A DNA stretch of 64,000 nt from Sphingopyxis sp. PAMC25046 (GCF_004795895.1 NZ_CP039250.1:4255501-4319500); one strand, 5' to 3'; counted from the stretch's first letter, positions 29,853 through 40,039 are shown. The notes: a model not told the origin generated them from the sequence alone. Numbers and translations: made by a program.

Positions 29853-30539
29853 TCAAAACCCCTGCCAGTCGATCACTTCATCCAGCGGCGCGCGCGGCAC
29901 CGGCCACTGGTTCACCGCCGCTTCGGTGTCGGCATAGCCGATCGCTAGCCCGGTGAACAAAATCTGTTCGTCACCCAACCCGAGCATGCGGCGGATCGTT
30001 GCGCCATACATCGCCCAGCATTCCTGCGGGCAGCTTGCGAGGCCATGTTCGACGAGCAGCAGCATCACCGATTGCAGCCACATCCCCATGTCCGACCATT
30101 GCGGCGGCCCCATGATGCGCGAGCAATGGAGAAAAAGCATCACCGGTGCGCCGAACCCCCGGTAATTGTCCATGAACCGAGCGAGTCGTCCCGCCTTGTC
30201 CTCGCGCGGGATGCCGAGCGACGCATAAAGCGCCTCGCCGACCCCGAAGCGGCGGTCGGTCCAGGGTTCGGTCAGCGCGCGGGGATAGATATCATATTCG
30301 GGCTCATGTCCCTCGCGCCCCATCGCGATCCGGCTCGCGACGGCATCCTTCACCGCCTGCCAGGGTTCGCCGGTGAGTAGCGTCACCTGCCACGGCTGCA
30401 GATTGCCGCCCGAGGGCGCGCGCTGCGCCGCCACGAAAATCTCCTCAAGCAGCGCCGGATCGACCGGCCGATCGGTAAAGGCGCGCACCGAACGACGCAC
30501 GTGGAGGGCCTCGGTAACGCTTATGTCAGTCGCTGGCAT
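29853..30539 (-). CDS. Nitroreductase family protein
   Basis: FMN-dependent nitroreductase-fold protein of 228 residues. The N-terminal block reads ALHVRRSVRAFTDRPVDPAL and is followed by AAQRAPSGGNLQPWQVTLL, the conserved FMN-phosphate region. Near the C-terminus GLASCPQECWAMYGATIRRM and LFTGLAIGYAD are the family's second flavin segment. Its substrate is not predictable. It overlaps the RDD gene by 14 bases and the lipoprotein gene follows almost directly, so it is part of the operon. Confidence 0.9.
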   Translation of the reverse strand: MPATDISVTEALHVRRSVRAFTDRPVDPALLEEIFVAAQRAPSGGNLQPWQVTLLTGEPWQAVKDAVASRIAMGREGHEPEYDIYPRALTEPWTDRRFGVGEALYASLGIPREDKAGRLARFMDNYRGFGAPVMLFLHCSRIMGPPQWSDMGMWLQSVMLLLVEHGLASCPQECWAMYGATIRRMLGLGDEQILFTGLAIGYADTEAAVNQWPVPRAPLDEVIDWQGF

Positions 30540-31392
30540 ATTTATCCTCTCGCCTTTTGCCGAACAGCAGCTTGCGTTCGAGCCGGGCTTTCAATTGCCG
30601 GTAATAGGAAAGCAGGAAGACGTCATCCTCTTCGGCGACAGGGCGCCCGATCTTGGCGCGGATCGTATCGGCGACCTCGCGCATCGCGCGCGCATCGCGG
30701 CCGCGCAGCACGCGTTCAAGCTCCTGCAGTTCGAAAATGCCATAGACCGCGAGCTCGGCCTCGGTGAACGTCATCGCGCCCCCTGCCGCATCGGTCGCGA
30801 TATCGGCGTCGAGCTTGACGCGCTGCGCCATCACCACCCACGTGCCCGCGATCAGATCGCCCATCCGCATCCGATCGCGGTTGAAGAACAGGAAGAGACT
30901 CAAAGTCAGCGACCAGAGCACGCCCGCGAGAATGATCCACCCCGACACCATATCCTCCGCGGCGCCCGCCCCGAGCATCATAAGCGGCAGGAACAGCTCG
31001 AGCTCGCGGATTAGGTTGCGCGCCACAACCGCGTCGGCGGTCAGGCGGCCGCCGTCGCGCGCGACGACGCGGATGCCCATCAGGCGCTTGCCCGGCGTCG
31101 CCGCGCGCGAGCCGAGTTCGAACCCGATGAACCAGAAGGTACGCAGCAGGAAGGAACCGAGCAGCCAGATCGCCACCGCGACGTCCGATTGCGAGGCGAG
31201 GCCTGCCCACAACACCAGAAGAAAGAAAAGAAGGAGCGCGATCTGGATCAGTATCAGGTCGACAAGCAACGCGCCGAAGCGCAGCCCCGCGCTCGCGATC
31301 CTGAGTTCGAGATCGACGCCTTCGGGGGTCACGAATTGGCGAATCTTCTTCGCGCTGGCGGCGCGCTGTTTCGCGTTGGCGAGGGCGGTCAT
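30526..31392 (-). CDS. RDD family membrane protein
   Basis: Integral membrane protein of 288 residues with an RDD domain. The signature Arg/Asp positions lie in LRFGALLVDLILIQIALLLF and FELGSRAATPGKRLMGIRV, with MRMGDLIAGTWVV at the end of the domain. There are about four to five hydrophobic segments (about 40-60, 75-95, 130-150, 160-180). A soluble C-terminal part of about 90 residues is helical and charged. The family's function is unclear in general. ATG 31392 overlaps the SpoIIM stop as ATGA. Confidence 0.9.
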   Translation of the reverse strand: MTALANAKQRAASAKKIRQFVTPEGVDLELRIASAGLRFGALLVDLILIQIALLLFFLLVLWAGLASQSDVAVAIWLLGSFLLRTFWFIGFELGSRAATPGKRLMGIRVVARDGGRLTADAVVARNLIRELELFLPLMMLGAGAAEDMVSGWIILAGVLWSLTLSLFLFFNRDRMRMGDLIAGTWVVMAQRVKLDADIATDAAGGAMTFTEAELAVYGIFELQELERVLRGRDARAMREVADTIRAKIGRPVAEEDDVFLLSYYRQLKARLERKLLFGKRREDKYASD

Positions 31393-32426
31393 GTCACATC
31401 CTCGCGCCGCGGAATGTAATAATAGGCGAGCCAGAAGAGCAGCATCAGCGTGCCCGTCGCATAGCGCAGCATCGTGTCGGTGATCAGCTGACGCCCGAAA
31501 CCTTCGAGCAGCCCGGCCGCGAACAGCATCAGGATGACGCCGACCATCACCTTGCCCGCGGTGCGCCCCGCCTGCGACGCCGCCTGCAACCGCCCGCGCG
31601 CGCCGGGAAAGACGACCGCCGTCCCGATCCGCAGGCCCGCGGCGCCCGACAAGGCGGCGGCGAATAGTTCGGTGGTGCCGTGGATGAAAAGCCAGCCGCC
31701 GAAATCGAAGCCAAGCCCCTTGGCGGAAAAGACCGCCATCATCGCGCCGAGCCCGATCCCCTGATAATATTCGAGCATCAGCGTCGGAATGCCGAAGGCG
31801 AAGCCGAGCGCGAAGGAGAGGATCGATACCTGGCTGTTATGCGTGAACAAATAGGTCGCGAAGACGTGCAGCCCGCTTTCGCCCTTCTCCGCCGCCTTGC
31901 CGTGCCCGAGCGTTGTCTGGAGATATTCGGCGGTCGCGCGCGGGTCGCGCCCGCCCGACATTTCCTCTGGAACGAAGTTGAAATACCATTCGGGATTGCT
32001 CGACACGAGCGAGTAGCTGGTCAGCGCGCCGAGCAGGATGACGAGCGCGATGATCAGCGTCTCCTTCCATACCGAGCGCACCGCGGCGGGCCAGTCGTAG
32101 AGGAAGAAGCGGCGAAGGCGGTTCCAGCGGCTTTCGCGCACGCCATAGACGAGGAAATAGCCGCGGATCGACAGTGCCTCGAGATGATCGAGCAACGCCC
32201 TGTCGAGGCTCGTCGCGCGCGCGATCGACAAGGACGACAGCGTCGCGCGATAGAAGATCGGGAGCTGGAGCAGCTCGTCGCTGGTCAGTGCCTTCGCACC
32301 CTTCTTCTCGAGCTTGGTGAGCAGAAGGTCGAAGGCGATCCAGTCGGCCTCGCGCTCGGCGCGGAAACGGCTCGTCGAGAAGCTCGGCGCATCGATGGTC
32401 CTTGCGGGGGCGGCGGGCGGGATCAC
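31389..32426 (-). CDS. Stage II sporulation protein M (SpoIIM) family membrane protein
   Basis: Membrane protein of 345 residues related to SpoIIM, which in Bacillus works in a peptidoglycan-degrading complex; this organism does not sporulate. Features: a soluble N-terminal helical part to about residue 95, a first membrane segment (TLIIALVILLGALTSYSLV), a periplasmic loop, then FATYLFTHNSQVSILSFALG with FGIPTLMLEYYQGIGLGAMM. GWLFIHGTTELFAAALSGAAG and a last C-terminal membrane segment follow. It is located between the DUF58 and RDD genes, the usual position in MoxR operons. GTG 32426 makes a 4-base overlap. Confidence 0.9.
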   Translation of the reverse strand: MIPPAAPARTIDAPSFSTSRFRAEREADWIAFDLLLTKLEKKGAKALTSDELLQLPIFYRATLSSLSIARATSLDRALLDHLEALSIRGYFLVYGVRESRWNRLRRFFLYDWPAAVRSVWKETLIIALVILLGALTSYSLVSSNPEWYFNFVPEEMSGGRDPRATAEYLQTTLGHGKAAEKGESGLHVFATYLFTHNSQVSILSFALGFAFGIPTLMLEYYQGIGLGAMMAVFSAKGLGFDFGGWLFIHGTTELFAAALSGAAGLRIGTAVVFPGARGRLQAASQAGRTAGKVMVGVILMLFAAGLLEGFGRQLITDTMLRYATGTLMLLFWLAYYYIPRREDVT

Positions 32427-33739
32427 AGGCTGCCCTGTCTTTTGATGCCGAGATAGGCCTCGACCGCGCTCGCCCCCATCGCGTCCGCGGGAACTTCGAT
32501 GACATCGGCACCGAGGCGCTGGAGCCGCGCGATCACCAGCTGCCGGTCGCGCAGCATCGCTGCAGCGACGTTCGACCGCGTGACGTCGGCGCCGGTCTCG
32601 GGCCGCCGCCGCTCCTCGCTCTCGACCTCTTCGTCGCGGATCACGACGAACAGCAGCCGGTGTTTCTGAACGAGCCGCCCCGCTGCGCGAATCATCAGGT
32701 CGGCGCTCGTCGCGTCGGTGAATTCGGTGAAGAGAATGATCAGCGAGCGGCGGTTGAGCTGCGCGCTCAGCGTGGTCAGCGCGAGGGTGAAATTGCTCTC
32801 GACATGCGCATAGTCGATCAGGCTCGCGGCGCGCTGCAACGCAGGGAAGTCCTGCGTGTGCATATAAGCGGGAGTCAGCGCCTGCGGCTTGGCAGCAAAG
32901 GAGAAGAAGCTGATCCGGTCATTCAGCTTGAGCCCCACATAGGCGAGCAGCAGCGCCGCCGACGCCGCGCGGTCGACGCGCGGCATGCCGCCGACGGGCT
33001 CGGCCATCGTCCGCCCGCTGTCGATCGCGAGGACGACGCGATTGTCGCGCTCTACGCGATACTCCTTGGCGAGCAGCTTGACGTGGCGCGCCGAGGCGTT
33101 CCAGTCGATCGCGCGCCGGTCCATTCCCGGCTGATATTCGGCGAGCGCTTCGAACTCGGTGCCTTCGCCGCGGAAGCGTTGCTGGCGGAGGCCGAACCAG
33201 CTGTTGCGCTGGAACAGCCGGCTGCCCTCGTCGGTCACCGCGCGCAAGCTGGGCACGACGTTGATTGCACCGCCGATCTCGAATTTGCGTTGTTTCCAGA
33301 CGAGCCCGAGCGGCCCCGTCCAGCGGAGCCACAGCGCCTCGACCAGAGCCTGCCCACGCCGAGAGGCGGTGAGCGAGAGTGTGCGGACGAGCACGTCACC
33401 CCTGCTCGCGCGGCGCATATCGCCCGCGAGGCGCCCGCCTTCGGCGAGCCTTCCATCGAGCGCGAGCGCGAGTTCTGCGCGCGGCGGGACACCGCGACCG
33501 CTCGCGGCCAACGACAGGTCGAAGGGATCGCCGACCCCGATCTGATGCGGGAAACGCGCGTCGAGCGTCAGGTGGCGCGGATTCGCGCCGGCGACGGTGT
33601 CGAGGATCAGGCAAGCAAGGATCACGCCGATCCAGCCGGCCGCGACGAGCCAAAGCTCGGGCCGGATCAGCCCGAGCGCGAGCGCCATCGGGGCGCCTGC
33701 GAGCAGCATGTAGATCGCGCGGCGGGTGGGGTAGATCAC
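32423..33739 (-). CDS. DUF58 domain protein
   Basis: Protein of 438 residues with two N-terminal membrane segments (about 8-50), a beta-rich cytosolic part, and the DUF58 core [20 protein letters not shown]. That core leads into [11 protein letters not shown], which resembles the metal-ion-adhesion start of a VWA domain (DxSxxM). DUF58 proteins are regular partners of MoxR AAA+ ATPases, and the VWA-like segment may take the role of the missing stand-alone VWA proteins. The GTG start overlaps the MoxR stop as GTGA, and the stop overlaps SpoIIM. Confidence 0.92.
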   Translation of the reverse strand: MIYPTRRAIYMLLAGAPMALALGLIRPELWLVAAGWIGVILACLILDTVAGANPRHLTLDARFPHQIGVGDPFDLSLAASGRGVPPRAELALALDGRLAEGGRLAGDMRRASRGDVLVRTLSLTASRRGQALVEALWLRWTGPLGLVWKQRKFEIGGAINVVPSLRAVTDEGSRLFQRNSWFGLRQQRFRGEGTEFEALAEYQPGMDRRAIDWNASARHVKLLAKEYRVERDNRVVLAIDSGRTMAEPVGGMPRVDRAASAALLLAYVGLKLNDRISFFSFAAKPQALTPAYMHTQDFPALQRAASLIDYAHVESNFTLALTTLSAQLNRRSLIILFTEFTDATSADLMIRAAGRLVQKHRLLFVVIRDEEVESEERRRPETGADVTRSNVAAAMLRDRQLVIARLQRLGADVIEVPADAMGASAVEAYLGIKRQGSL

Positions 33740-34701
33740 CGCGGGACTTCCTCGCGTTCGAGCAAGGCCGCGACGACCTGCTCGATGCCCCGGCCCTCGA
33801 TCTCAGCCGCCGCCGACAGGATGACCCGGTGGCGAAGCACGCCCGCGGCGAGGCGCTGGACGTCGTCAGGGATCACATAGTCACGCCCGTCGAGCGCCGC
33901 CGCCGCGCACGCCGCGCGCGCGAGCAGGGTCGCGGCGCGCGGGGACGCGCCGCATTCGAGGTCGGCACTCTCGCGCGTCGCGCGGACGAGGCGGACGATA
34001 TAATCGACGATCTCTTCGGCGAGGCGCACCGCCGCGATCGTATCGATCGCCTCGCCGATCGCCTTCGCATCGGCGACCTGCGTCACCCCGAAATCGCCGA
34101 CCGCCGGGCTCTTGAAGCGCCCACCATGGTCGGCGACGATGCGACGTTCCTCGTCGGCGTCGGGATAATCGACGACGAGCTTGAACAGGAAGCGGTCGAG
34201 CTGCGCTTCGGGCAACGGATAGACGCCCTGCTGTTCGATCGGATTCTGCGTCGCGAGCACGGTGAAGCGCGGGCTCATCGCGTGCGGCTCGCCATTGATC
34301 GTCACATGCCGCTCCTGCATCGCCTCGAGCAGCGCGGCCTGCGTTTTCGGCGGCGTGCGGTTGATTTCGTCGGCGAGGAGGAGTTCGGTGAAAATCGGCC
34401 CCTTGGTCAGCGTAAAACTCGACGTCTGGAAGTTGAACAGGTTCGACCCCAAAATGTCGCCCGGCATCAGGTCGGGGGTGAACTGGATGCGGCCGAAATC
34501 GAGCCCCGTCGCGCGCGCGAACGCCTGCGCGAGCAGCGTCTTCGCGGTTCCTGGCGGACCTTCGAGCAGCACGTGTCCGCCCGCGAGCAGCGCGATCGTC
34601 ACCATGCGGGTGAGCGGCCCCTGCCCGAAAACGGCCTTGGCGACCTCGCCCTCGATCGCGGCACCGAGCGCCTGAACGCTTTCGACGGGATTAGCTGTCA
34701 C
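33736..34701 (-). CDS. MoxR-family AAA+ ATPase
   Basis: AAA+ chaperone-like ATPase of 321 residues. Walker [16 protein letters not shown], Walker [19 protein letters not shown], and sensor region [20 protein letters not shown] with DRFLFKL are all present, followed by the small helical domain [13 protein letters not shown]. MoxR proteins are thought to mature or insert partner complexes. GTG 34701 gives the usual short N-terminus and lies inside the end of the DUF4350 gene. It is the enzyme core of the operon. Confidence 0.94.
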   Translation of the reverse strand: MTANPVESVQALGAAIEGEVAKAVFGQGPLTRMVTIALLAGGHVLLEGPPGTAKTLLAQAFARATGLDFGRIQFTPDLMPGDILGSNLFNFQTSSFTLTKGPIFTELLLADEINRTPPKTQAALLEAMQERHVTINGEPHAMSPRFTVLATQNPIEQQGVYPLPEAQLDRFLFKLVVDYPDADEERRIVADHGGRFKSPAVGDFGVTQVADAKAIGEAIDTIAAVRLAEEIVDYIVRLVRATRESADLECGASPRAATLLARAACAAAALDGRDYVIPDDVQRLAAGVLRHRVILSAAAEIEGRGIEQVVAALLEREEVPR

Positions 34702-35929
34702 GGAGTAGGTCCTTCCTGATGTCGTGCAGCGCCTGTGCGTCTGCAAGGAATTCATGCGTGTTGCGCGAAAGCGGCAGCCGCCGCGCGAGCGACGAGAAAA
34801 GGTCGCTGCCTTTCCTCAAATGCCGGTCGATCCACGCGTCGGTTTCGGCGTCGTCGAGCCCGGTGGGGGCGTGCAGGCGCCGTGCGATTGCTATGCGCTG
34901 GCTCTTCACATAAGCATCGGCGCCGTCGAGTTCACGGCGTGCCTGCTTGATGAGGTCTGCGCTGTTCGCGATCAGCGCCGCCTTCGACACCGGGATCGCG
35001 CGGCCGGGCTTCAACGCCGGACCGAAGCGCATCCACGCCTGCCACAGCGCGAGCAGCCCGGCCGCGATCAGGCACAAGGTGATTCCGATGAACGGCGGAA
35101 CGAAGGCGAAACGCAGCAGCGAACGCTGCCCGCCGAAGCCGTTGAGCGTCAGATCGAAGGCAAGGCCGTCGGCATCGGCATAGTCGGCGATGGCGTCGAT
35201 CAGCATCGCGCCGCCGACCGCCCGATCGCGCGAGGCGAAGGCGAGATTGTTGATGAGGTCGGGGTCGGCAAGAATGTAGAGATCGCGGTCGCCGACCTGC
35301 GCCAGCACCGCCCCGCCGCCCGGCGCGGCGATCAGCTTTTCGAGATTGTCGCCCGAAATCGTCTGCACATTGGTCGGCAGCCAGGCAGTGAAGCTGTGGC
35401 CCGCAAGATGCGCGGGCATTTCCTGCGCCTTGCCCGGCGCGGCCTTGATCGCAATCTTGCCGAAATGCCCGGGCGGAAGCATGGCGTCGCGCGGCTTGAC
35501 CGGAAAGCCGACGCTGACCCAGCCGGGCTTCTCCGTCTGGCCGGGCACCGCCATCGTTTGCCATTTGGGCAGTATGATCAGCGCTGGCGCGCCGATCTGC
35601 GCGTCGAGCAGCTCGGCGATCTCGGTCGCGCGGGTGCGATGCGTCGGCGTGATGATCAGCAGCGGCTCATATTCTTCGTAGCGCGTCGTCTCGACCCTCC
35701 GCCGCAGTTCGACCTCGGCGCCGGCGCGCTCGGCGAGGTCGACGATCGCGGCATAACCCGGCGCAGCCTTCGACAGCGCGTGGCCGCCGCCGTCATTGCC
35801 GCTGCTGAGCTGCGGCCCCAGCGCGATCAGCGCCCAGAGCGCGATGAAGGCGACCACACCGATCGCGACGACGCCCGCAATCAGGCGGGGGTTGAAGCCA
35901 TGGTCGCTGGCGACGGCCGCGTCGCTCAT
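34691..35929 (-). CDS. DUF4350 domain membrane protein
   Basis: Protein of 412 residues with one N-terminal membrane segment (about 15-38, [20 protein letters not shown]). A large soluble region follows with DUF4350-like features ([62 protein letters not shown]). A second membrane segment lies near 280-300, and the C-terminal tail is helical and charged. The family recurs beside MoxR/DUF58 genes. It overlaps DUF4129 by 4 bases (ATGA) and MoxR by 11 bases. Confidence 0.85.
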   Translation of the reverse strand: MSDAAVASDHGFNPRLIAGVVAIGVVAFIALWALIALGPQLSSGNDGGGHALSKAAPGYAAIVDLAERAGAEVELRRRVETTRYEEYEPLLIITPTHRTRATEIAELLDAQIGAPALIILPKWQTMAVPGQTEKPGWVSVGFPVKPRDAMLPPGHFGKIAIKAAPGKAQEMPAHLAGHSFTAWLPTNVQTISGDNLEKLIAAPGGGAVLAQVGDRDLYILADPDLINNLAFASRDRAVGGAMLIDAIADYADADGLAFDLTLNGFGGQRSLLRFAFVPPFIGITLCLIAAGLLALWQAWMRFGPALKPGRAIPVSKAALIANSADLIKQARRELDGADAYVKSQRIAIARRLHAPTGLDDAETDAWIDRHLRKGSDLFSSLARRLPLSRNTHEFLADAQALHDIRKDLLRDS

Positions 35930-36624
35930 GCGCGCGCCCAGTTCTTCGGCACCGTCAGCTCGGCATAGGCGACGCGGCATTGCTCCCACGCCGCGGCGTC
36001 GATCGATCGTCCGCCGAACAGGCTGATCTCGACCGCACGCGCGATGCGGCTGAACGCGCCGCGCGCGACCGACGGCAGGTCGTGTGCATCGGCAAGGTCG
36101 CGCGAGGTCATCGCGGGTTTGACGAGCCCGGGGCGGCGCCCTTCGATATCCTCGACGCTGCGATGGAGGAGCAGATGCACCGCTTCGGCGAAGCGCCCCT
36201 CGGCGGCGAGCGCATCGGCCTCGGCGAGCAGCGCGCGCGCGGCGCCGGCCTCCGCCTGCCCGATGGGATCGTCGGCATCCGCGTCGCCGCGCCTGCGGCC
36301 AAAGCGCAGATTGTCGACCCACCGCGCAAAGGCGGGGACGAAATGGTAAAGGAGGAACAGCAGGATCAGCGCGATCCCGATCCACATCAGCGGCTTCGCC
36401 GCGGGGGCGCTCCACTCGAAAAAATCGCCGATCGCACGCAGCAGCGACTTCAGCCACTCGGGCGTCGGCGGCGGCGGGGGCGGCGGCGGGGGAAAGGCGG
36501 TCTGAATCTCGCCGCCCGCGATCGTCTGGCTATAACCCGGATCGACGAGTTCGGGGTCGAGCAGCCACCCCTGAGCCGAGGTGTCGGCCGCAGCCGACGT
36601 CTGGGCGATCCACATGGATATCAT
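35926..36624 (-). CDS. DUF4129 domain membrane protein
   Basis: First gene of the operon: 232 residues, an N-terminal Pro-run (PPPPPPPPTP near residues 45-54), one membrane segment (about 78-96, PLMWIGIALILLFLLYHFVP). A cytosolic helical DUF4129 domain follows (AGAARALLAEADALAAEGRF; HLLLHRSVEDIEGRRPG). Similar domains end actinobacterial and sphingomonad MoxR operons. ATG 36624 was taken; ATG 36615 is a near alternative. The operon promoter should lie in 36625-36790, shared with the divergent E1 gene; no motif there was assigned. Confidence 0.85.
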   Translation of the reverse strand: MISMWIAQTSAAADTSAQGWLLDPELVDPGYSQTIAGGEIQTAFPPPPPPPPPTPEWLKSLLRAIGDFFEWSAPAAKPLMWIGIALILLFLLYHFVPAFARWVDNLRFGRRRGDADADDPIGQAEAGAARALLAEADALAAEGRFAEAVHLLLHRSVEDIEGRRPGLVKPAMTSRDLADAHDLPSVARGAFSRIARAVEISLFGGRSIDAAAWEQCRVAYAELTVPKNWARA

Positions 36625-36790
36625 GTTGAAAAGATGATCTCGCCCCGCTCGCTCATTGCCGATCTTGGTAGCGCGAGCGTGCTCTGCAAGGCAAGAGATG
36701 CTTGCGCGCCGAACTGCCCCGTTCTAGCGCGCGGAAAAATCGGCCGGTTCGTTACAATGGAAACTGCCGGCCGCGCGACAGGAGAGACAA

Positions 36791-38992
36791 GTGGACGCGG
36801 CGCAGGCGGTACATGAAAAATTCCTTGGCGCGCTGGCGGGCGGCAGACTGCCCGGCCGCGCCGATGCACCCGACCCCGCCGCGGCCGGCCTGTCGCGCGG
36901 CGAGGCCACCGACATTTTCCTGTCGCAGCTGACAAGCCGCCAGATGGACCGACTCTCGCGCCACCTACAGGCGCGCGGCGAAGGTTTCTACACGATCGGC
37001 TCGTCGGGGCACGAGGGCAATGCGGCGGTCGCGGCGGCGCTACGCGTCACCGACATGGCGTTCCTCCACTATCGCTCGAACGCGTTTCAGCTCCACCGCG
37101 CACGCCAGCTTCCAGGGGGGACGCCGACGTGGGACATGCTGCTGAGCTTCGCGGCGTCGTCGGAGGATCCGATTTCCGGCGGTCGGCACAAGGTGATCGG
37201 GTCGAAGCCGCTCGCCATCCCGCCGCAAACCTCGACGATCGCCTCGCATTTGCCGAAAGCGGTCGGCGCCGCCTTCTCGATCGGCATCGCGCGCCGCCTC
37301 GGCATGACGGGGCTGCCGCTCCCCGACGATGCGGTCGTGCTCACCAGCTTCGGCGATGCGTCGGCGAACCATTCGACCGCGCAGGGCGCGTTCAATACCG
37401 CGGGCTGGGCGGCGTTTCAGGGGTCGCCGATGCCGCTGATCTTCCTTTGCGAGGATAATGGCATCGGCATTTCGACGCGCACGCCGACCGGCTGGATCGA
37501 GGCGCAGTTCCGCCATCGCGCGGGGCTCCACTACATCAAATGCGACGGCACCGACCTCGTATCGGCCTATGCTGGCGCCGCCGAGGCGGCCGATTATGCG
37601 CGGCGCACCCGCAAGCCCGTGTTCCTCCACATGGGCACCGTCCGCCTCTATGGCCACGCCGGTTCGGACGTGCAGGGCGCCTATCTTCCCAAGGCGCTGA
37701 TCGAGGCCGACGAGGCGCGCGACCCGCTGCTCGCGGGCGCCGCGCTGATGGCCGAACATGGCTGGATGAGCGCGGCCGAGATCGCCGAAGCCTATGAAGA
37801 GATCGGCGCCACGCTCGCGCGGCAGGCCGAAGCGGCGATCCTGCGTCCGAAGATCACGACCACCGCGCATGTGATGGACAGCCTGATCCCGCCGAAGCGC
37901 GAAGTCGCGCCGCGCAACACGCCGTCGGACGAGGACCGGGGGGCGATGTTCGGCAGCGATGCGCAGGCGATGGACAAGCCGATGCACATGGCGCGGCTTT
38001 TGAGTTGGGCGCTCGCCGACCTGATGCTCGCGCACAAGGAAATCGCCGTGATGGGCGAGGATGTCGGACCGAAAGGCGGTGTCTACAACGTCACCGCGAA
38101 GCTCCACCAGCGTTTCGGATCGGCGCGAGTGATCAATACGCTACTCGACGAACAGGCAATCCTCGGGCTGGCGATCGGCATGGCGCACAATGGCTTTATC
38201 CCGATGCCCGAGATCCAGTTCCTCGCCTATGTCCACAATGCCGAAGACCAGATACGCGGCGAGGCGGCGACATTGAGCTTCTTCTCGAACGGTCAGTACA
38301 CCAATCCGATGGTCATCCGCATCGCGGGGCTGGGTTACCAGAAAGGCTTCGGCGGCCATTTCCACAACGACAACAGCCTCGCGGTCTTCCGCGACATCCC
38401 CGGCGTCATCCTTGCGGTGCCGTCGAACGGCCGCGACGCGGTCCACATGCTGCGCGAGTGCGTGCGGCTGGCGCGCGAGGAGCAGCGCGTGATCGTCTTC
38501 GTCGAACCGATCGCGCTCTACATGACGCGCGACCTCCATGAAGAAGGCGACGGCCTGTGGACCAGCATATACGAGGCGCCGGGCGAAGGTGCGCCGATCC
38601 ACCTCGGCGACGTCGGCGTCCACGGCGACGGCAGCGACCTCGCGATCGTCACTTACGGCAATGGCTATTATCTCTCGCGGCAGGCCGAGAAACTGCTCGC
38701 CGAAGAAGGCGTCAAGGCGCGCGTGATCGACCTCCGCTGGCTCGGACCGGTCGACGAGGCGAAGCTGGTGGCGGCCGTCGGCGCCGCGGAACTCATCCTG
38801 ATCGTCGACGAATGCCGCATCACCGGCTCGCAGAGCGAGGCGCTGATGGCGACCTTCGTCGAGCGGACTCCCGACAAGAAGCTGGCGCGCATCGCCGCCG
38901 ACGACAGCTTCATCCCCTTGGGCAAGGCGGCGACGCTAACCTTGCCGAGCCGCGATTCCATCTATGCCGCCGCGAAGGAGCTGCTCGCATGA
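36791..38992 (+). CDS. Fused E1 alpha/beta 2-oxo acid dehydrogenase
   Basis: Thiamine-diphosphate enzyme of 733 residues joining E1 alpha (about 1-380) and E1 beta (about 395-733), as in branched-chain or acetoin-type 2-oxo acid dehydrogenase E1. Alpha part: FYTIGSSGHEGNAAVAAAL, the ThDP motif region FGDASANHSTAQGAFNTAG (188-206; Asn202), and LCEDNGIGIS. Beta part: MGEDVGPKGGVYNVTAKLHQ, LLDEQAILGLAIGMAHNGF, and PEIQFLAYVHNAEDQI. The start is GTG with GGAGAG upstream. No E2 or E3 gene is present. The stop overlaps the next ATG (ATGA), so it is tightly coupled to the malonyltransferase-like gene. Confidence 0.92.
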   Translation: MDAAQAVHEKFLGALAGGRLPGRADAPDPAAAGLSRGEATDIFLSQLTSRQMDRLSRHLQARGEGFYTIGSSGHEGNAAVAAALRVTDMAFLHYRSNAFQLHRARQLPGGTPTWDMLLSFAASSEDPISGGRHKVIGSKPLAIPPQTSTIASHLPKAVGAAFSIGIARRLGMTGLPLPDDAVVLTSFGDASANHSTAQGAFNTAGWAAFQGSPMPLIFLCEDNGIGISTRTPTGWIEAQFRHRAGLHYIKCDGTDLVSAYAGAAEAADYARRTRKPVFLHMGTVRLYGHAGSDVQGAYLPKALIEADEARDPLLAGAALMAEHGWMSAAEIAEAYEEIGATLARQAEAAILRPKITTTAHVMDSLIPPKREVAPRNTPSDEDRGAMFGSDAQAMDKPMHMARLLSWALADLMLAHKEIAVMGEDVGPKGGVYNVTAKLHQRFGSARVINTLLDEQAILGLAIGMAHNGFIPMPEIQFLAYVHNAEDQIRGEAATLSFFSNGQYTNPMVIRIAGLGYQKGFGGHFHNDNSLAVFRDIPGVILAVPSNGRDAVHMLRECVRLAREEQRVIVFVEPIALYMTRDLHEEGDGLWTSIYEAPGEGAPIHLGDVGVHGDGSDLAIVTYGNGYYLSRQAEKLLAEEGVKARVIDLRWLGPVDEAKLVAAVGAAELILIVDECRITGSQSEALMATFVERTPDKKLARIAADDSFIPLGKAATLTLPSRDSIYAAAKELLA

Positions 38993-40035
38993 CCGCGCGC
39001 AAGACCGCGATCGTCGTCGCCCCCGGCCGCGGTACCTATGGCAAGGGCGAACTCGGCAGCATCGCGCGGTTGCACGGCGCGCCTTTCGGCGCGCTGATCG
39101 CGAACTTCGACGCACAGCGCCACGACCGCGGCCAGCCAACGGTAACCGAACTAGACGGCGCCGACCGCTTCAGCGTCGGGGTACATATGCGCGGCGACGT
39201 CGCAGCGCCGCTGATCTACACCGCAACCGCGCTCGATTATCTGAGCATCGACCGCGACAAATATGACATCGTCGCGGCGCTCGGCAATTCGATGGGCTGG
39301 TACAGCGCGCTCGCGCTCGGCGGTGCGGTGTCGATCGAGGACGGCTTCCGCATATCGAACGCGATGGGGCTCAACAGCCAGACGCACGGTCCCGGAGGGC
39401 AGATTTTACTGCAAGTGGCCGACGAGGACTGGCACCCCCTCCCCGGCCTGCGCGACCGTCTGCTCGACCTTGTCGCGGCCATCGCGGCGCGCCCCGGCCA
39501 CGACCTCGCGCTCTCGATCGACCTCGCAGGCATGCTCGTCCTCGCGGGCAATGAGGAAGGTCTCGCTGCGCTGCTCGCCGAGGCGCCGCCGACCCCCGGC
39601 CGCGATCCCTTGCGCCTCGCGGGCCACGGCCCCTTCCACACCCCGCTGATGTTCGGCAGTTCGGAGAAGGCGAAGGCCGAGCTGCCCGTCGCGCTTTTCG
39701 GCCGCCCCGACATTCCGATGGTCGACGGCCGCGGCCACATCTGGCGCCGCTTCTCCAGCGACCCCGCCGAGACTTGGGACTATAGTTTCGGCCACCAGAT
39801 CCTCGCGCCTTATGATTTCGCACGGTCGGTGCAGGTCGCGGTCAAGGAGTATGCGCCCGACGCGATCATCCTGCCCGGCCCCGGCGACACGCTCGGCGGC
39901 GCGATCGCGCAATCGCTGATCGGCATCGGCTGGCAGGGCATGACAAGCAAGACTGATTTCATGGCCCGGCAGGCGTCGGACCCGATCCTGCTCTCGATGG
40001 GCCGCGCCGAGCAGCGGGGGCTGATTACCGGATAG
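38989..40035 (+). CDS. ACP S-malonyltransferase-like protein
   Basis: Protein of 348 residues resembling the FabD acyltransferase fold. The nucleophile elbow GNSMGWYSALALGG has Ser101, matching FabD's GHSLGEYSAL, and a later GHGPFHTPLM supplies the His (217). The FabD Arg that binds the malonyl carboxylate is not obvious (the segment reads GFRISNAMG), so a non-malonyl acyl group is possible. A second domain starts near residue 240. It is translationally coupled to the fused E1. Its role with the dehydrogenase is unknown. A terminator follows 4 bases after the stop. Confidence 0.72.
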   Translation: MTARKTAIVVAPGRGTYGKGELGSIARLHGAPFGALIANFDAQRHDRGQPTVTELDGADRFSVGVHMRGDVAAPLIYTATALDYLSIDRDKYDIVAALGNSMGWYSALALGGAVSIEDGFRISNAMGLNSQTHGPGGQILLQVADEDWHPLPGLRDRLLDLVAAIAARPGHDLALSIDLAGMLVLAGNEEGLAALLAEAPPTPGRDPLRLAGHGPFHTPLMFGSSEKAKAELPVALFGRPDIPMVDGRGHIWRRFSSDPAETWDYSFGHQILAPYDFARSVQVAVKEYAPDAIILPGPGDTLGGAIAQSLIGIGWQGMTSKTDFMARQASDPILLSMGRAEQRGLITG

Positions 40036-40039
40036 CGAT

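Noticed and set aside
32402..33880. A 490-codon plus-strand frame opposite DUF58
   Set aside because: The minus-strand DUF58 gene has membrane segments and the family core; the plus frame is its shadow.
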